The notes: generated by a model not told the origin, from the letters alone. Shown: positions 46,946 to 59,140, counted from the stretch's first letter. The stretch: DNA of 64,000 bases from Cryptomeria japonica (GCF_030272615.1 NC_081413.1:606336209-606400208); one strand, 5' to 3'. Program-made: numbers and translations.

Positions 46946-47311
46946 CTACCGAGCTTCCTGTTTCTTCTTCTCAAGATCATCACAAAATAATGAAAAGTTT
47001 GAAATCATGGAAAGGATTTTATCTCTAGTTAGTAAAGCTTCTTTTATTAGGTCCATGTTGACAGTAAGACCTACCCTATCTCTGTCAATAGCCTTCATTA
47101 ATTGTTCAATTCTTCTCTTCTCATATTCCTTTTCCACATTCTTAATTGCAACTTCCTCCAGGCTTTTCATTTGATCTCCTGTTGTTGTGACCAGTTGCTC
47201 CAGTTTGCCAATAGGATTAGGAAGACTGTCTATATCAATCTCTGGTAATATAGTGGATAGAATATCAACAACACTTTGAATAGTTTGTGCTTCTTTTCTT
47301 CGAGCCTTCAT
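46946..47311 (-). pseudogene. Coiled-coil ORF fragment, function unknown
   Basis: 121 codons, helical and charged (LVTTTGDQMKSLEEVAIKN, EKRRIEQLMKAIDRDR), with no recognised domain. It is probably the C-terminal part of the protein encoded further right, out of frame with the next fragment. Confidence 0.45.
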
Positions 47312-47457
47312 AATCTTCTTTTGTGCCTAAGATTGCATGGCAGATGTAATCTCCATCAGCTCAGCTGGACTCAAAATGTCCATGTTAATAGATCCTTGTA
47401 TAGATATACAATGTCATCCTCCTCCTCATCATCAACAATTTTCTTTGATGTAAGTGA

Positions 47458-47883
47458 CTAGGGAGTCACTTTCTGTTCTTGCTCTTCCTTCTGTTTTTCT
47501 TCCTCCTTCTGTTTCTTTGCATCCTTCTCATGCTCCTCTACTTTCTCTTCAACTTTCTCCTCTTCCTTCTCCTTGTCCTCCATCGGTGGTGCAGTGGTTT
47601 GCACATCTTTTGTTTGTGTGATCACTGGTGTCTCTTGTGCTTCTGTCTTGTCTGGTTGCTCAGTGGGATGTACATTTTCTATTTGCTCATTCACTGGTTG
47701 CTCTATCATTTCTTCATCAGTCTTTTCTTCATCTTCTTTCTCTGCTTCTGTCCTTTCTTCACCTGTACCAGTTGAAGTAGCTCCCGGTAACACAGTCTCT
47801 TCATCAAATATAACGATTGGATCTTTCTTAGTGCTTCTGTCAACAAAAACAATCTCATCCAGAATAATGTCATTAATGTTCAA
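47458..47883 (-). pseudogene. Acidic, Lys/Glu-rich ORF fragment, function unknown
   Basis: 141 codons. The N-terminal part is DIILDEIVFVDRSTKKDPIV; then follow an acidic TEAEKEDEEKTDEE segment, a Gln/Thr/Pro-rich spacer and a long K/E coiled-coil. Composition suggests a structural protein. It is one frameshift away from the fragment ending at 47888. Confidence 0.45.
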
Positions 47884-47887
47884 ATTG

Positions 47888-49272
47888 TCAGGGAAATCTT
47901 CTCCCTTTAATCTCGTTGGTTCCTCTTCTTTTTTCCTCAGGTACTAATCCTAAAAACTTCTTCAAAATTTGCTTAGTTTTAGCATGTACAGGCTGAGATT
48001 CACCAATTAACAATCTTGTCAACCTTTTCTTTGTAAAAAATAATGCCCTTGTCTTAGAAATAGTTTCTTGAATATCTTCCCTAGAGGTTTCCGGTTGTAG
48101 ATGCATCAATACAAATTCAATCAATTCTTTGTCTTGCTTTATAGCAGTTTTCCATCTTGCCTCCAATTTATTGTACAAAAAATTAGGAATCAAACCTTCT
48201 AATTCTATCAATGCTTTACAATACCTATTCATGAACCAAACACAAGTATCTTCTACTTGCATTTGCTCATCTTCACCAAAAATGTTATAATGTCTCTTTA
48301 CATCAATCAAAATACCATACTTTCTTATTTTCTCTAAAATCCTTTCAAGTAAAGTGAGTTTACTTACCTGTTGCTTTACATATTTTACAGTAGGAGATTC
48401 GACCACTTTGGATTTCTTCCCACTGGCTCTTAATTCCTTCTTCTCACCTTCAGAATCCGTATCTTCTTCCTCAACAGTTTCAAGTGTCCTTTGTGCTTGC
48501 TATTTCTTCCTTTTCCTGTATACTTCTTTCACCTTGGGTGTTTCAGGCTTAACTTCTTTAGATTTTCTTCTAATCTGGATCTTAGGAGTAGGAGGGGGCT
48601 TCTCCTTCACCACTATACTCCTTGTTTGTCTACCGGTGTTGGTATTGGTTGGGGCACTAGAGGATTCAACCTTCCTTGCTTCAAACTTACCTCTAGCCTC
48701 TGCAATTGCCTCTTTTGTAAATCCTTGTTCAATTGTAAATTGTTCCACTTCTTTTCTTACCTTCTTAGCAATAACCGGTTTGGCAAGCTTAGAATGCACC
48801 TCAATAGATTTTTATTTAAAGGTTCCAAACCTGGTTGCATTAGAATCTACTGGTTGTTCTAGGAGATGATCAACATAAGCAATCAATAAATCAGCTTCAA
48901 CTTCATAACCCATCGACATCACCCATGATGTCCTAGGGTTTGCTGCCTCCATCTGACATGTGTCAATATCCACCGTGAAATAAATAGTATCTTCATACCT
49001 TTTAACAACTTGTTCCGGTATCCTTTATCTTTCATGCATCCTCTTCAGAAAAATGTTTGAAACATCCCCAAATTACCTTTGTAAACTCATTACCGATCAT
49101 CTTGATGTTGTTCTTAATCTGTAACATTGTCGGTGTATCATTTGACCATTGAATATCACCAATACTAGGAAAGGAATTCTAAAAATAGAAAAACAAACCT
49201 ATGATCAATTGTCCAAACTTGAATTTCTGCCTTTTATCCTTCTTAATAGATTCAAGGTCTAGTATCAACTGG
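47888..49272 (-). pseudogene. Large eroded ORF of Copia-like element, function unknown
   Basis: Mostly one frame with several stops: VVKRYEDTIYFTVDIDTC near 49.0 kb, then ADLLIAYVDHLLEQPVDSN, then 48500-48799 (basic, TRSIVVKEKPPPTPKIQIRR), then 48406-47888 (LERILEKIRKYGILIDVKRH, DTCVWFMNRYCKALIELEG). Further right a QWSNDTPTMLQIKNNIKMIG block appears in another frame. It is not gag, RT or integrase by any motif I know. It could be an envelope-like or extra ORF of a Sirevirus-like element, or the cargo of a non-autonomous one. Homology seems to end near 49272. Confidence 0.5.
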
Positions 49273-50423
49273 GTTCCTTAAAATAAATAAAAATCAATAA
49301 ATATAATAATAATAAAATATGTTTTCTTCTGTCCACAAGATGATCTTACTAGCAACCTTTTCAAACTAGATGGCTTTGGTTTTAAAATAATTAAATTTAT
49401 AGATAAGAAGAAAATCATTGTATATATGAATATCGTGACCATACATTGAGGTCTGGTAAGAACTCATAAATAGAACTATTTTTTTGGGCTACTAAGCAAA
49501 GTAAAACTACTAAGACAAAGAAACTACCAAGGGTAGCATCCCTGGTAGCCATGGATAACAGGGGACCTTATTGACACCTGAAACTTGATATTAATTTCAT
49601 TTCCTTGTAGCCACCACGAGATATATACCAGTTTGTAAGAAAAGAACATATGTGAGTTCTTAAGAAAGTAAGGAAAGTAACAAATAAATAGCTTGATCTA
49701 GAGATACAATCATACAATCAATTCTACATCAAGAAAGACAGTTAAATATGTTTAAATGATGTGGAGGTCATGGGAGCCTGGCGCTAGTGCTTGTTGCTTG
49801 CTTTGCCAGAATGAAGGAAAATATCGCCTCAATCTACGTCCTCTACCCGCCATTGAGGACATCAACACTCCCATTTTCAAGGTAGTATGAAGATAGTGGC
49901 AAAAACGTGAGGTAGTTCTTAGGCCTTTTTTGTACTCATTGGTCTGAGTTCCGTTGAGAATTTCCCTCGAATTCTACTACTGTGTGACTTAGATTGATGG
50001 TATATAACTGAAATGGTAACAAATTTTTTTCTGTGCTGAAGTCCCAAAAAAGGGTCTTTAGATATAGAGTTCTCTCCTACTCATACCACCACCCACTTTT
50101 GTCTCTTATACCTTAACTGGAGTGGGTCATCTACTAATCACAATACTTAATCAAATCAACAGTCTCAAGACTACAGACTCCTATTTACCAATCAACAGTT
50201 AAACGTTAATCTAAACACAAATTTGTTTTACAAATCATTCTATTACATGGGTTCATGGAATGAGGAATGAATGACACATTGTACACAACCCATGTAATAA
50301 GGAATGAATGACACACTGTACACAACGTTAATGTTGGGCGAATTGGTAAGACCGATGACAATACACCAATTTGTTAATGAGATGGCTCCCCTCATTTTTC
50401 AATGGAGTAAATTTTCATCTGCT
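49273..50423. other. Non-coding stretch
   Basis: AT-rich with a simple AATAAATAATAATAATAA region at about 49280-49320; a short direct repeat (GGAATGAATGACACA) occurs at about 50261 and 50300. No gene is supported. Confidence 0.4.
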
Positions 50424-51011
50424 CTACTTGAATGTGTCATACATTTTGGGTGACACACCTTCATAACCATCAGATTCTTGAAGATCATCTATGAAGTATA
50501 TGTGATAAAAACAGTGGGCAAGGAAAGGGTTTTTCTGCGTGAAACATATTTTTTCCTTCGATGGGACTCCATAGTAAGGCTTCAACTTCATACCAAAATC
50601 GAAGAGATTTGAGGCCAAACCCTTTATAAATGTATTAAGATCCTGCCCATTGTCGGTCTCTTTGTCACTCTCGTTTATTGAACTAACTTTTGGGAGTCCC
50701 TCAATTAGCAAACATACAGAAACACAAACAGTTGCGGTAGCAAGCAAAGAGAAAACAGATGGATGAGACATGGCTCCATGATAGCTCATCATCCTTGGCA
50801 AAGCAAAGCATCTATAATTTTCTATGCATAGATTATGTTTCTTTATGTAGCATAGCACCAATGGAAATGCAGATTGGACAACACAAAACAACTGCTTAGC
50901 TAGAGTACACATCATGAAAAAGTCCCCATATTTCCAGCCATAAAGGGGATCACATATGACCTGAAGGGATCTGTCTAGACTAGGCCTAAAATTTGTATTT
51001 AATTCAATCAA
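50424..51011 (-). CDS. Hypothetical 195-residue ORF with possible signal peptide
   Basis: An uninterrupted frame, long for this AT-rich context. An internal Met (codon 50771-50769) opens MSHPSVFSLLATATVCVSV, which resembles a signal peptide or membrane anchor. A polar segment follows (SSINESDKETDNGQDLNTF), then a hydrophobic/aromatic tail. The N-terminal 80 residues look less protein-like. A TATATC motif lies just upstream of 51011. No family was recognised, and it may be a chance ORF. Confidence 0.3.
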   Translation of the reverse strand: MIELNTNFRPSLDRSLQVICDPLYGWKYGDFFMMCTLAKQLFCVVQSAFPLVLCYIKKHNLCIENYRCFALPRMMSYHGAMSHPSVFSLLATATVCVSVCLLIEGLPKVSSINESDKETDNGQDLNTFIKGLASNLFDFGMKLKPYYGVPSKEKICFTQKNPFLAHCFYHIYFIDDLQESDGYEGVSPKMYDTFK

Positions 51012-52241
51012 AGATATATTTTTATCAACAATAAAATGAAATGTATCTCTTCCTATAGCTTTTGTTAAATGGATTTGTTTCTAGTTCCCTCACATGCTTT
51101 GTTTTTCTAAGTTTTTCAACATATAGGCATGGTCTATGACTTGTCATTGATCTGCAAAAGGTTTTGTATCTAGTGTCAACACTAGTTGTTAATCAACTTT
51201 GTCATGTAGTATGTATATGAAATAGAAAAAGTTTGTTATCTATGCCAAGAAAAAATAAATGCCTTGTTTTTTTTTTTGTTATAATCAAATAATTCAAGTG
51301 ACAAAATGTTTGATTTCAAAGAGAATAATCAGTACAATTTTCTAAGGACTGTTCTTTCAACATCATCATCGCCTACAACAAATCTAGATATCAACAAGCA
51401 AAGGCAGAGGGAGGAAGTGGTTACAATATTAAGTATATGGTGTAGCCCATTCTGTTTCATTAAGATTCACATCAGTGTCATACATCTACAAATAATTGAG
51501 TGACCTGAATTAATGATTAAGTAAAAACAAAAGGATCTGATATGATAACCACTGACTCAGGGTGCATTTGTAGGTTCAATCGATCATTCTACTTGATATT
51601 GATATATTATTCTCATTCTCTTTTGATAAATTTCTCACAATGAAAGTTATTCTTTACCAACATTTGGAGTATAGGTTGATCCCGACTCCTCATATAATGT
51701 TGTAATATTACTAAAATAGGAACCGCCTTTTCAGGTGCTAGATTAGGTGCTAGATACTTTTCATCACTGCATTGTAGAGTTCAATGATGATTCTGAAGGT
51801 AATGGCAACAATGAGTAAGAATTCATGTTCAGTTTTATAGATCTAGTTATTAGCTTCCTATAATTATGTATATATTTTTTATCTAACCCTCTTTATTCCT
51901 TGAAAATATGCATTTTACAAACAATAATCTAAAACTTTCTTGTCATGGAGTGGCATGAAGATAAATCATCATGATTAAAATAATACTATCAAAAAATAAA
52001 ATCCTAAAGTCACTTCATAAATATGCCACAATACAAAGGACTCATTTTTTCAAACACTTAGCAAAAGCTAATTAGCCAACAAACTATCTAACTAAATGTT
52101 AGCTTCTGTCACTGTGGATTCAATATTTGCTTTTCTACTTGATAAATTATCATATTAAACTTGTCAAATTGTCCATGTTCACTTTGAAGGGAAATAGAGC
52201 ACATTAGGTCTGATAAAAAAGCCTTGAACTTTTAACATCAC
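51012..52241. other. Non-coding stretch
   Basis: No coding region, LTR edge or repeat array was identified. Confidence 0.35.
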
Positions 52242-52376
52242 CTACACTTCGTTGCACTTGTACAAAGGGTGTCTTCCTGACGGCTCATTCTCCATTACCA
52301 ATTTTGCATGAATAGGTTCTAATGCTGATGCCAACTCTTTTTGGCGAGGCAATAATAGCATTGAGCCCGTCTTTAC
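52242..52376 (-). CDS. Orphan candidate exon, 44 codons plus stop
   Basis: The minus strand shows a pyrimidine-rich acceptor TCTCATTTCTAG followed by a 44-codon frame with protein-like composition (MLLLPRQKELASALEPIHAK, then VMENEPSGRHPLYKCNEV) and a TAG stop. No neighbouring exon could be found. I do not recognise the family. It may be a terminal exon or a pseudogene fragment. The acceptor call and frame are from direct reading. Confidence 0.35.
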   Translation of the reverse strand, partial: VKTGSMLLLPRQKELASALEPIHAKLVMENEPSGRHPLYKCNEV

Positions 52377-53043
52377 CTAGAAATGAGACAACAAAGTAAA
52401 ACAAAAAAAGCTTAGTTAGAACATGTAAAGGATCATGTGTATTCTCTAATTACAATTACAAGGTAAGACAAAGAAGAAACCCATTAATACAAATAAATAT
52501 TAGACAAATGCATTTTCCACATGTAATGACATTATCAAGCATAACTAGGAAACAACAAATCATACTTGACACTGAAACTCTAATATGAAGATAAAATAAT
52601 TCAATTATGTAAAGCTTATTCAAATAATAGTAAGAATCCATCCAGTTAACGACAAAAATCTGCTAAGTACCATTTAAATAAGTGCTAGCAAAATGCTTAA
52701 ATGCTTAAGGGGCCTTATCCACGTCTTACGTTCAACCACAACAACAATTCTTTAAAGGCATTTAAATTTGACAAACTCTGACAAAGAAAAAACATGCAAC
52801 TTATGTTCATTGTTGTCATGACACTCAAATACCAAATTATTACATCGTATACATCACTTTGTGTACATTTCAAGAACTTCCATTGATGCCTGACAAACTA
52901 TACACAAACTAATACACCTCTTGAGAATTCATAGCACAATTCTAAGATAGTTCTGAAGACATTTCCATCTTGAAAGCCACACCAGTTTCAATGTTTAGTA
53001 GAACCAAGTCATAACACCATTGCATGTGTTTACATATTGAGTT
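52377..53043. other. Non-coding stretch
   Basis: AT-rich, without recognised features. Confidence 0.35.
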
Positions 53044-53048
53044 TCTCT

Positions 53049-54475
53049 TGTAGAGACCTAAAATTAATTAAATTAATATTTAATTAATTTAATCCTGTCA
53101 ACATAATTAACCAGTTTAATTGTGTTAATTCCCTTCTTCTTAAGGTTAATTAAATCACATTTAATCAATCTTATCACTATAGTCCAATAATTAATTTATC
53201 AATAAATTAATTAATTATCAATAAATTAATTATTTCCCCATTCTTCTAAAGTCACCTCAACCATTAATTCTTCTAAAACCCACTTAGTTAATTAAGTTTA
53301 ATTAATTAACCTAACTAAAGTGATTCCTACAAATCACTTCTAATCCTCACTTAGCCTAATTAATTCTTCTAGAAGCATGATTATCATCATTCCTCAATTT
53401 TATATTCCTCCAATCATTCTCTCTCCTCATGTCACATCCTCCTAACTTTCCCACTTGCACTCTAATCACTCATTAAGCCACCTAATCAATCGCCTTCATC
53501 ATTTGCACATCCCTAATCACCTTGGTCATTTCAAAGAAATTCAAATTCTTTGAATATCCCCATGCATCCTCTTTCCAAGGAATTTTTAATTCCTTTATCC
53601 ATTTAGTCTTCCCACACATCCTCATATTTTGGAATTTTTAATTCCTCCTCCCTCCCCCGAAGGAATTTTTTATTCCTTTTTCTCTTCCCAATGTGCTTGG
53701 GAGATCTTCCCCGTGAACCTTGAGAGGTGTGGGGACAAGAAATGCCTTTATTGCATATCTCTTGAATCCCACACCTTGTCCTCCCAATCTATGTGCTCCC
53801 TCTCAAATTGATCTCAACACTTCACTCCAAAATCAATCTTGGCCCTCCATTTTGGCCTCCTCCAATCCACAAATCAGAGTCTCCTCTCCTCACAAATCAT
53901 CCACTTTTCATACATTCTTATGCTATCCATTTCATCCCTTGATCCAGTTCTCATCTAAGCTTATGTTGTCCATTTGAGAATCAAAACCATCCATCACGCC
54001 ATCATAATGCCCAAATCTTCTCTCATCTAATCCATATCCATCATCAATCAAATCCAACCCAAATCCAACCAATCTTGTTGTGTGTGGAGAACAATCCACA
54101 TCCCAATCAAGGAGCTAATCCAAACAAGTTAAGGAGGGGCGCATCCTTGGCTTCACCAATAGCTCAATCAGAGAAACAAGAGAAAATTCTCTCTTGTAAG
54201 GTATAAGAAGCTTGGTTTATGCTTTATTTGATTTTTTATGTTTATTTGGGTATAAACTAACCTACTAACCTTGCATTAGTTTTCCCTTGCTTCATATCTA
54301 ATTGAAAAGTAAGATGGTTAATTAATGATCCATTAGTCCATAGTAAATGATTTTGGTAATAAATTTCGTTTGACAACAGTCACCCTTACAAAAACTATAT
54401 CTAGTAATAATAAAGAAAAAGGCAGCGACTCCTTTTGAGATTAAAGAAGGAATACAAAAATTGTTTATTAGTCCA
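53049..54475 (+). repeat. Solo Tat-like LTR (1,427 bp) with TCTCT target duplication
   Basis: It starts TGTAGAGACCTAAAATT and ends ...TTTATTAGTCCA. TCTCT occurs immediately before (53044-53048) and after (54476-54480). U3 has TTAATTAAATTAATATTTAA blocks and CCTACAAAT/TTCTTCTAGAAGC phrases shared with the minus-strand Tat LTR at 11866-13301, which has nearly the same length. No PBS or coding region is attached, so it is a solo LTR made by LTR-LTR recombination. Confidence 0.55.
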
Positions 54476-54480
54476 TCTCT

Positions 54481-56204
54481 TGCCAATATCGAGGAGGTCG
54501 ATTCAGCCAATTGCAGTGTTTTGATACTATAACAAGAAACACGAGGCTCTACATATACCTAGTAAAGATAAAAATAAGCTTGAATGACCAAAATTCTGAT
54601 GTCTATTCCTTGCAAGTAAGAAAACTGTGAGCAAACAAAATATTGTAAATGAAGTCCCACAATGAAATCTTAAAAGCTTTTGAACAACCCAACCATAAAA
54701 TGGGTTCAAGAATGGAAAGAGGAATCCATTAGATAGTTCAAAAAAAAAAAATTGCATTACCATCAGAAAAGGTTTTAAAGTTATGCTGTAGCATTCAAGA
54801 ATAAAGAGCTATGTGCTAGATGAAATGTTCATTTACAGAAGTAAATGATGACCAAAAACCTCAAAGAGTGATATTTTTTCATTTCTATCTTTCTCATCAA
54901 AATGGTGTTTCCAGCTTTTTTCATTGCCGTATTAAAAGAATATGAGTTTTCTACTAGACAACTGGTTCACTTCCAAAAAATAATTTCTTCTAAATAATTC
55001 ATATCATTGCAAAACATACTTTTATAAAAATATGATAAGTTATAGGTTAAAAAAACTTTCAACAAGACAATAGAGAGGAATTTCATGATGAATTTCTGGA
55101 CCCAACTGCATAGTTCTTTATTAATGTTAGTGACTTCATGCTAACAACCATAACCCTAAAATGACATTAATTGATTTTAAAGGACTACAAGGAGCCAGAG
55201 CTTACAAGAGGATTTTAGTTAGGGTATCTGCCAAAAAAACGTTTCAACCGATTGGGACTGGATCTAGCACAAAGAAAAAAACCAAATATTAATACAAATA
55301 GATGAACTGCTATATGCACCCAATTCCACTGTACATAATTTATTCAAAAATGAAACTTTACCAATTCTCTTCAATCAAAATTGTCTAAATCGAATCTCAA
55401 CATTCTTGCAATGCAAAAGCTCTTTGTTTCAATAAAAATGACATATTTCTTTTGTAGAAACCCTAAAGAAAATTTTCTGCTTCTTACTCTTCCATTGCTA
55501 GTGCAATTATAATCTTTGTGAAATAAAAATGATATAATTCTTGCCGGTAGGAGCCCTAAATAATTTTTTTTGCTCTTTAATTGTAGGTGCAAGTGGAATT
55601 CGACCTTGGCTTGATAACAAGGCTTGCATATTCTAAACTTGGCCCAAGATTGCAGATATCTGTCTTCTCTGTAAATTTTATACAATGTATGATAACTCTT
55701 GCCAAAAACTTGTCTTGACATTTTTGAGAATACATTAGCTTTACAAACATAATAGACACATCTACTTTGCATGCAAAGTAGCTCTACAAACCCTATGGCC
55801 ACGTATCCTTTGTATTTATATGCTTTGCACCAGCTTATGCAATATCACACATTTCAAAAAGTGTAGGTTTCCACGCCTTCTCTTGGCTGTCGGCCAACTG
55901 TTCTTGTCGACCTTCTCTCCTTTGCAATCCTGGAGTAACCGAAAAAGAAGCTAATGAGAAGCTTCAAGCATTTAATATGAGCTCATTTCATGTGAAGCCA
56001 ACCATATCACTCAAATAATTTGAGCCAATTAGAAGACACAAAATTTGTCTTTAATGTATTTTGGTTAAAAATTGATTAGTTTCAACAATTTAAACATTGC
56101 AAAATGGAGAGAGTGCATTTCATAAAATTTCTTGGATGAATTGTGATTGGCTGCATGAGGAAAAACTATCCAAAAGTTAAAAACCAACCCTGACCAATAG
56201 TTCT
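54481..56204. other. Mostly non-coding stretch
   Basis: A 143-codon minus-strand frame (55371-55802) is the longest. Part of it (about 55430-55560) contains an approximate ~90-bp direct repeat (AAAAATGAYATAWTTCTT...CCCTAAA). No domain was recognised and I do not call it a gene. Confidence 0.35.
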
Positions 56205-56830
56205 TGAAAGGCAGGAACTAATAAATATTTTTATTTATTTAAATTATCCTTTCTTTAAATTAAATAAATATTTTATTTATTTAATGTGTCCCACTTCTTC
56301 TATTAATTAAATAAATATTCATTTATTTAATTAATTCATTAGCTTTTTCCCTCCATGACAATTGTCATTCATATCCTAATTTAGGTCTAACCACCTCCCT
56401 AATATTTTCCTATTTTCTATACCTACCCTCTAATCCTAGCCGACCATTTATCCCTTCACCTCTTAATTCTATCCCTTCATTTCTAGGGTGCTCTCTATAA
56501 AGGAGGATCCTTTCATCCTTATCAATCCCTAATGCAAATCATAATCCTAATGTTCGTGTGAATCCTCATAGCAATCAAGTGTCTACACAACCACAATCTG
56601 TTCTTTGTTGAACTTTTGTGCACACATAAAATCTGAGAGCAACCAACAAATCAAAGCAAGATCAATGGAGATAGGAAACAATGAAGATCAAACCCTAATT
56701 AACATGTGAATGGTATAGTCTTTCATATTTGATGTTTTGCACGTGTTTAGGTTCTTCATTGGTGTATGGTGGATTTCATTGTAGAACTAGGGTTTTATGT
56801 GGTTTGATTTTATTAGATTTTACAATATTT
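56205..56830 (+). repeat. Tat-like LTR fragment with TATA region
   Basis: CTTCTATTAATTAAATAAAT followed by ATTCATTTATTTAATTAATTCATTA nearly repeats blocks of the Tat LTR U3. Further right, GCTCTCTATAAAGGAGGATCC (about 56490-56515) looks like the LTR TATA region. Edges are approximate and no TSD was found. Confidence 0.45.
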
Positions 56831-56869
56831 TGAATTCCCAATTCTATTGTACACAATATGAATATATTA

Positions 56870-57000
56870 CTTTATGCAATTTTCATAATTCTTGTATTTA
56901 ATATTTTATTTCACATAATTTGTTTGATGAATTTGTGATTGTTTGATGCTTTGTGCATGTCCTAAATATTTTTGGATCAAAAGATTTTAAATAATTAATG
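56870..57000. repeat. Possible relic of the 537-bp tandem repeat
   Basis: TTTTCATAATTCTTGTATTTAA and ATTTTATTTCACATAATTTG match the order seen in copy A near 15312-15355. The similarity is short and could be coincidental. Confidence 0.3.
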
Positions 57001-57696
57001 TTCTAGGCCTATGTTGAGCCTTAAAAAATGTGTTATAGTTATAAGAATGCAATATGATATTTCCTTTTATTTTATAATGTTATCCATGTTTAAGAATCTC
57101 TTTGTAAGTGTAAGAGAGTTATTAAATTCTTATAGCCATTCAATCATTTACACATTGAGAAAATTACAAATAAACATATGTTTTTTCTTACCAAATGTGT
57201 GTGTGCATGTGTATGAGATGACATATGGCTTTTCTTGGGCTAATCATTTTATTTTTAAGACAAGTTGGTTATTAAATATATATATTTTTTAGAAAAAACT
57301 TTGCATAAGCGATTAATGGAGTCTTATGGTTTTTAAGCAAACTTCAAGTATAATTTTAGTTTTGTAGAAAATAAGTTATGTGATTTTATAATAATTGACA
57401 TCTTTGATTTGATTCAAGAAAATATATTTTCTATTCATCAAATTGTAAATTTTTTGGTAAGGGCTTCACAATCTTTGATTCCAATCAAAGATTACTCTTT
57501 GGAGTGGACATATACACCCTCACTTCCAACCACCTTATTCTCATGGACACTTAGGTCAAACCATTTCTCACACTACACTACAAGGTATATCATTTCTATA
57601 TTTTGTTTTGCATATTCTACTATTTAATTGATTATGAGGTTGTGTATCTCCCTTTGCAACTTTCCAATCTATACCAGAGATGGGAAGACTATCGTG
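57001..57696. other. Non-coding stretch
   Basis: No supported gene or repeat. Confidence 0.35.
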
Positions 57697-58000
57697 AAGA
57701 TAAGTTGGATGGTCGAAAACCTCTCTTTATTATGGTAAAGTGCTTGATTTTAGTAATAAAAGAGTGCATTAGTTTTCTTTCTTTCTTTCTTTTTTTAATT
57801 GTCTTTATAAGAATTGATTTTTTAATCTTTTGGTGAAAGGATTTTGTGTATAAGTTGGATGGTTAAAAATCCCTCTTCACTCTGACAAAGTCTTTGGTTT
57901 TAGTAGGAACATAATATCTTAGTTTTCTTTCTTGTCTTTTTTCTTTATTGTTTTTATAAGATTTTTTTTTTTAATCTTTTGGTGAAAAGATTTTGTAGGT
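57697..58000. repeat. ~152-bp imperfect tandem duplication
   Basis: ATAAGTTGGATGGT...CTCTTTATT...TTTTAGTA...TTAGTTTTCTTTC...CTTTTGGTGAAAGGATTTTGT occurs twice in tandem, with scattered substitutions and small indels. Confidence 0.75.
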
Positions 58001-58569
58001 GCGACATAAATGGTAGCTTGATATATTTCAAATTTTGTATTGAGTCCAACTTTAATTAGACTTCCATGATAAATTTTATTTTCATGCTTAAACAAATCTC
58101 CCAATTAGGGGCATTTTTTTTTTAGTCCTTTCATGTTACTATGTCCATGGTGATATAAACACACTAGACTATGTAGAAAGGTTTTATGGTTCAAATTTTT
58201 TCAATCACTCTACACTCTCCTTAAACATCACTCCTCAATGGTCAAAATAATCAATAACAATTTTACACCTCATCCCTACCAAAAAGTGATAATTAATGAA
58301 GCCCAACTCGTTCCTAAATAATGAATGAATTGGAGTTCTTTGAAGGAGCTAAAATTATTAAACAACATAAATGTGTAGATTCATTCCTAAGAGCTTGGAG
58401 TGTATGCACACCATCATGTATACAAGATATATTTGAGCCATTTTAGATATTTTTATGTAGATTTTAATTTTAATTATTTTATACTATTTTTCTATTGGGA
58501 TTGTATTTATTTCTACAAGGAATTATATGTACATTAATGAGAATATTGGATGGATTGGTCAATTCAAAC
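58001..58569. other. Non-coding stretch
   Basis: No features recognised. Confidence 0.35.
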
Positions 58570-58680
58570 TTGGAACCTATTTGTAACTAGTAGAATTTTC
58601 CACCATTAATCTACTTGCCCTCATTTGGAACCTATTTGTAACCTGTATAATTTTTCACCATTAATCTACTTACCCTCATG
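58570..58680. repeat. 55-bp tandem duplication
   Basis: TGGAACCTATTTGTAAC...CCACCATTAATCTACTTGCC is repeated 55 bp later with few changes. Confidence 0.8.
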
Positions 58681-59130
58681 ATGGAAATATTCAAATGCTA
58701 TAAGAAATTTATTTTAATTCCAACATTTTTTCTAAAATACATTCTTATTAAAACCAATGATAATTCAAAATTCAAAATTTTTGAAACCAATAATTATACT
58801 AAATTCAAAATTTGAAACATGGTATAATTTAATTTTAATCAAATTTCAACTAAGATAAAATTTTAGTTATGATATATAATTTTTAGTTCTACTTATTTTT
58901 CTCTACTTTAAAAAATATATTAGTAAAATCTCAAACAAAAATATATTATTATAATAATAAAAAATCAGCACATTTAATTGTATATGTCTCTGTGTTCATT
59001 TATTTATTATTAATATTTTGAAAAGGTAATTTATTTTTCATTTTAAACGGAAAAGCAGATACGGCGAACAAAGCATAATGTTATATAGAAGGCAAGGAAA
59101 ATGGCAGTTAGAGTTTTTCACAATCATCTC

Positions 59131-59140
59131 GAAGTTTCGA
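59131..59140 (+). promoter_or_regulatory. Possible minimal heat-shock-element half array
   Basis: GAAGTTTCGA contains one GAAnnTTC pair about 115 bases before the candidate Fes1-like start codon. Two units only, so weak evidence. Confidence 0.2.

Noticed and set aside
47479-47947. Plus-strand hydrophobic ORFs resembling membrane proteins
   Set aside because: They are the complement of the minus-strand K/E-rich coiled-coil coding sequence, which reads as Leu/Phe/Ser runs.
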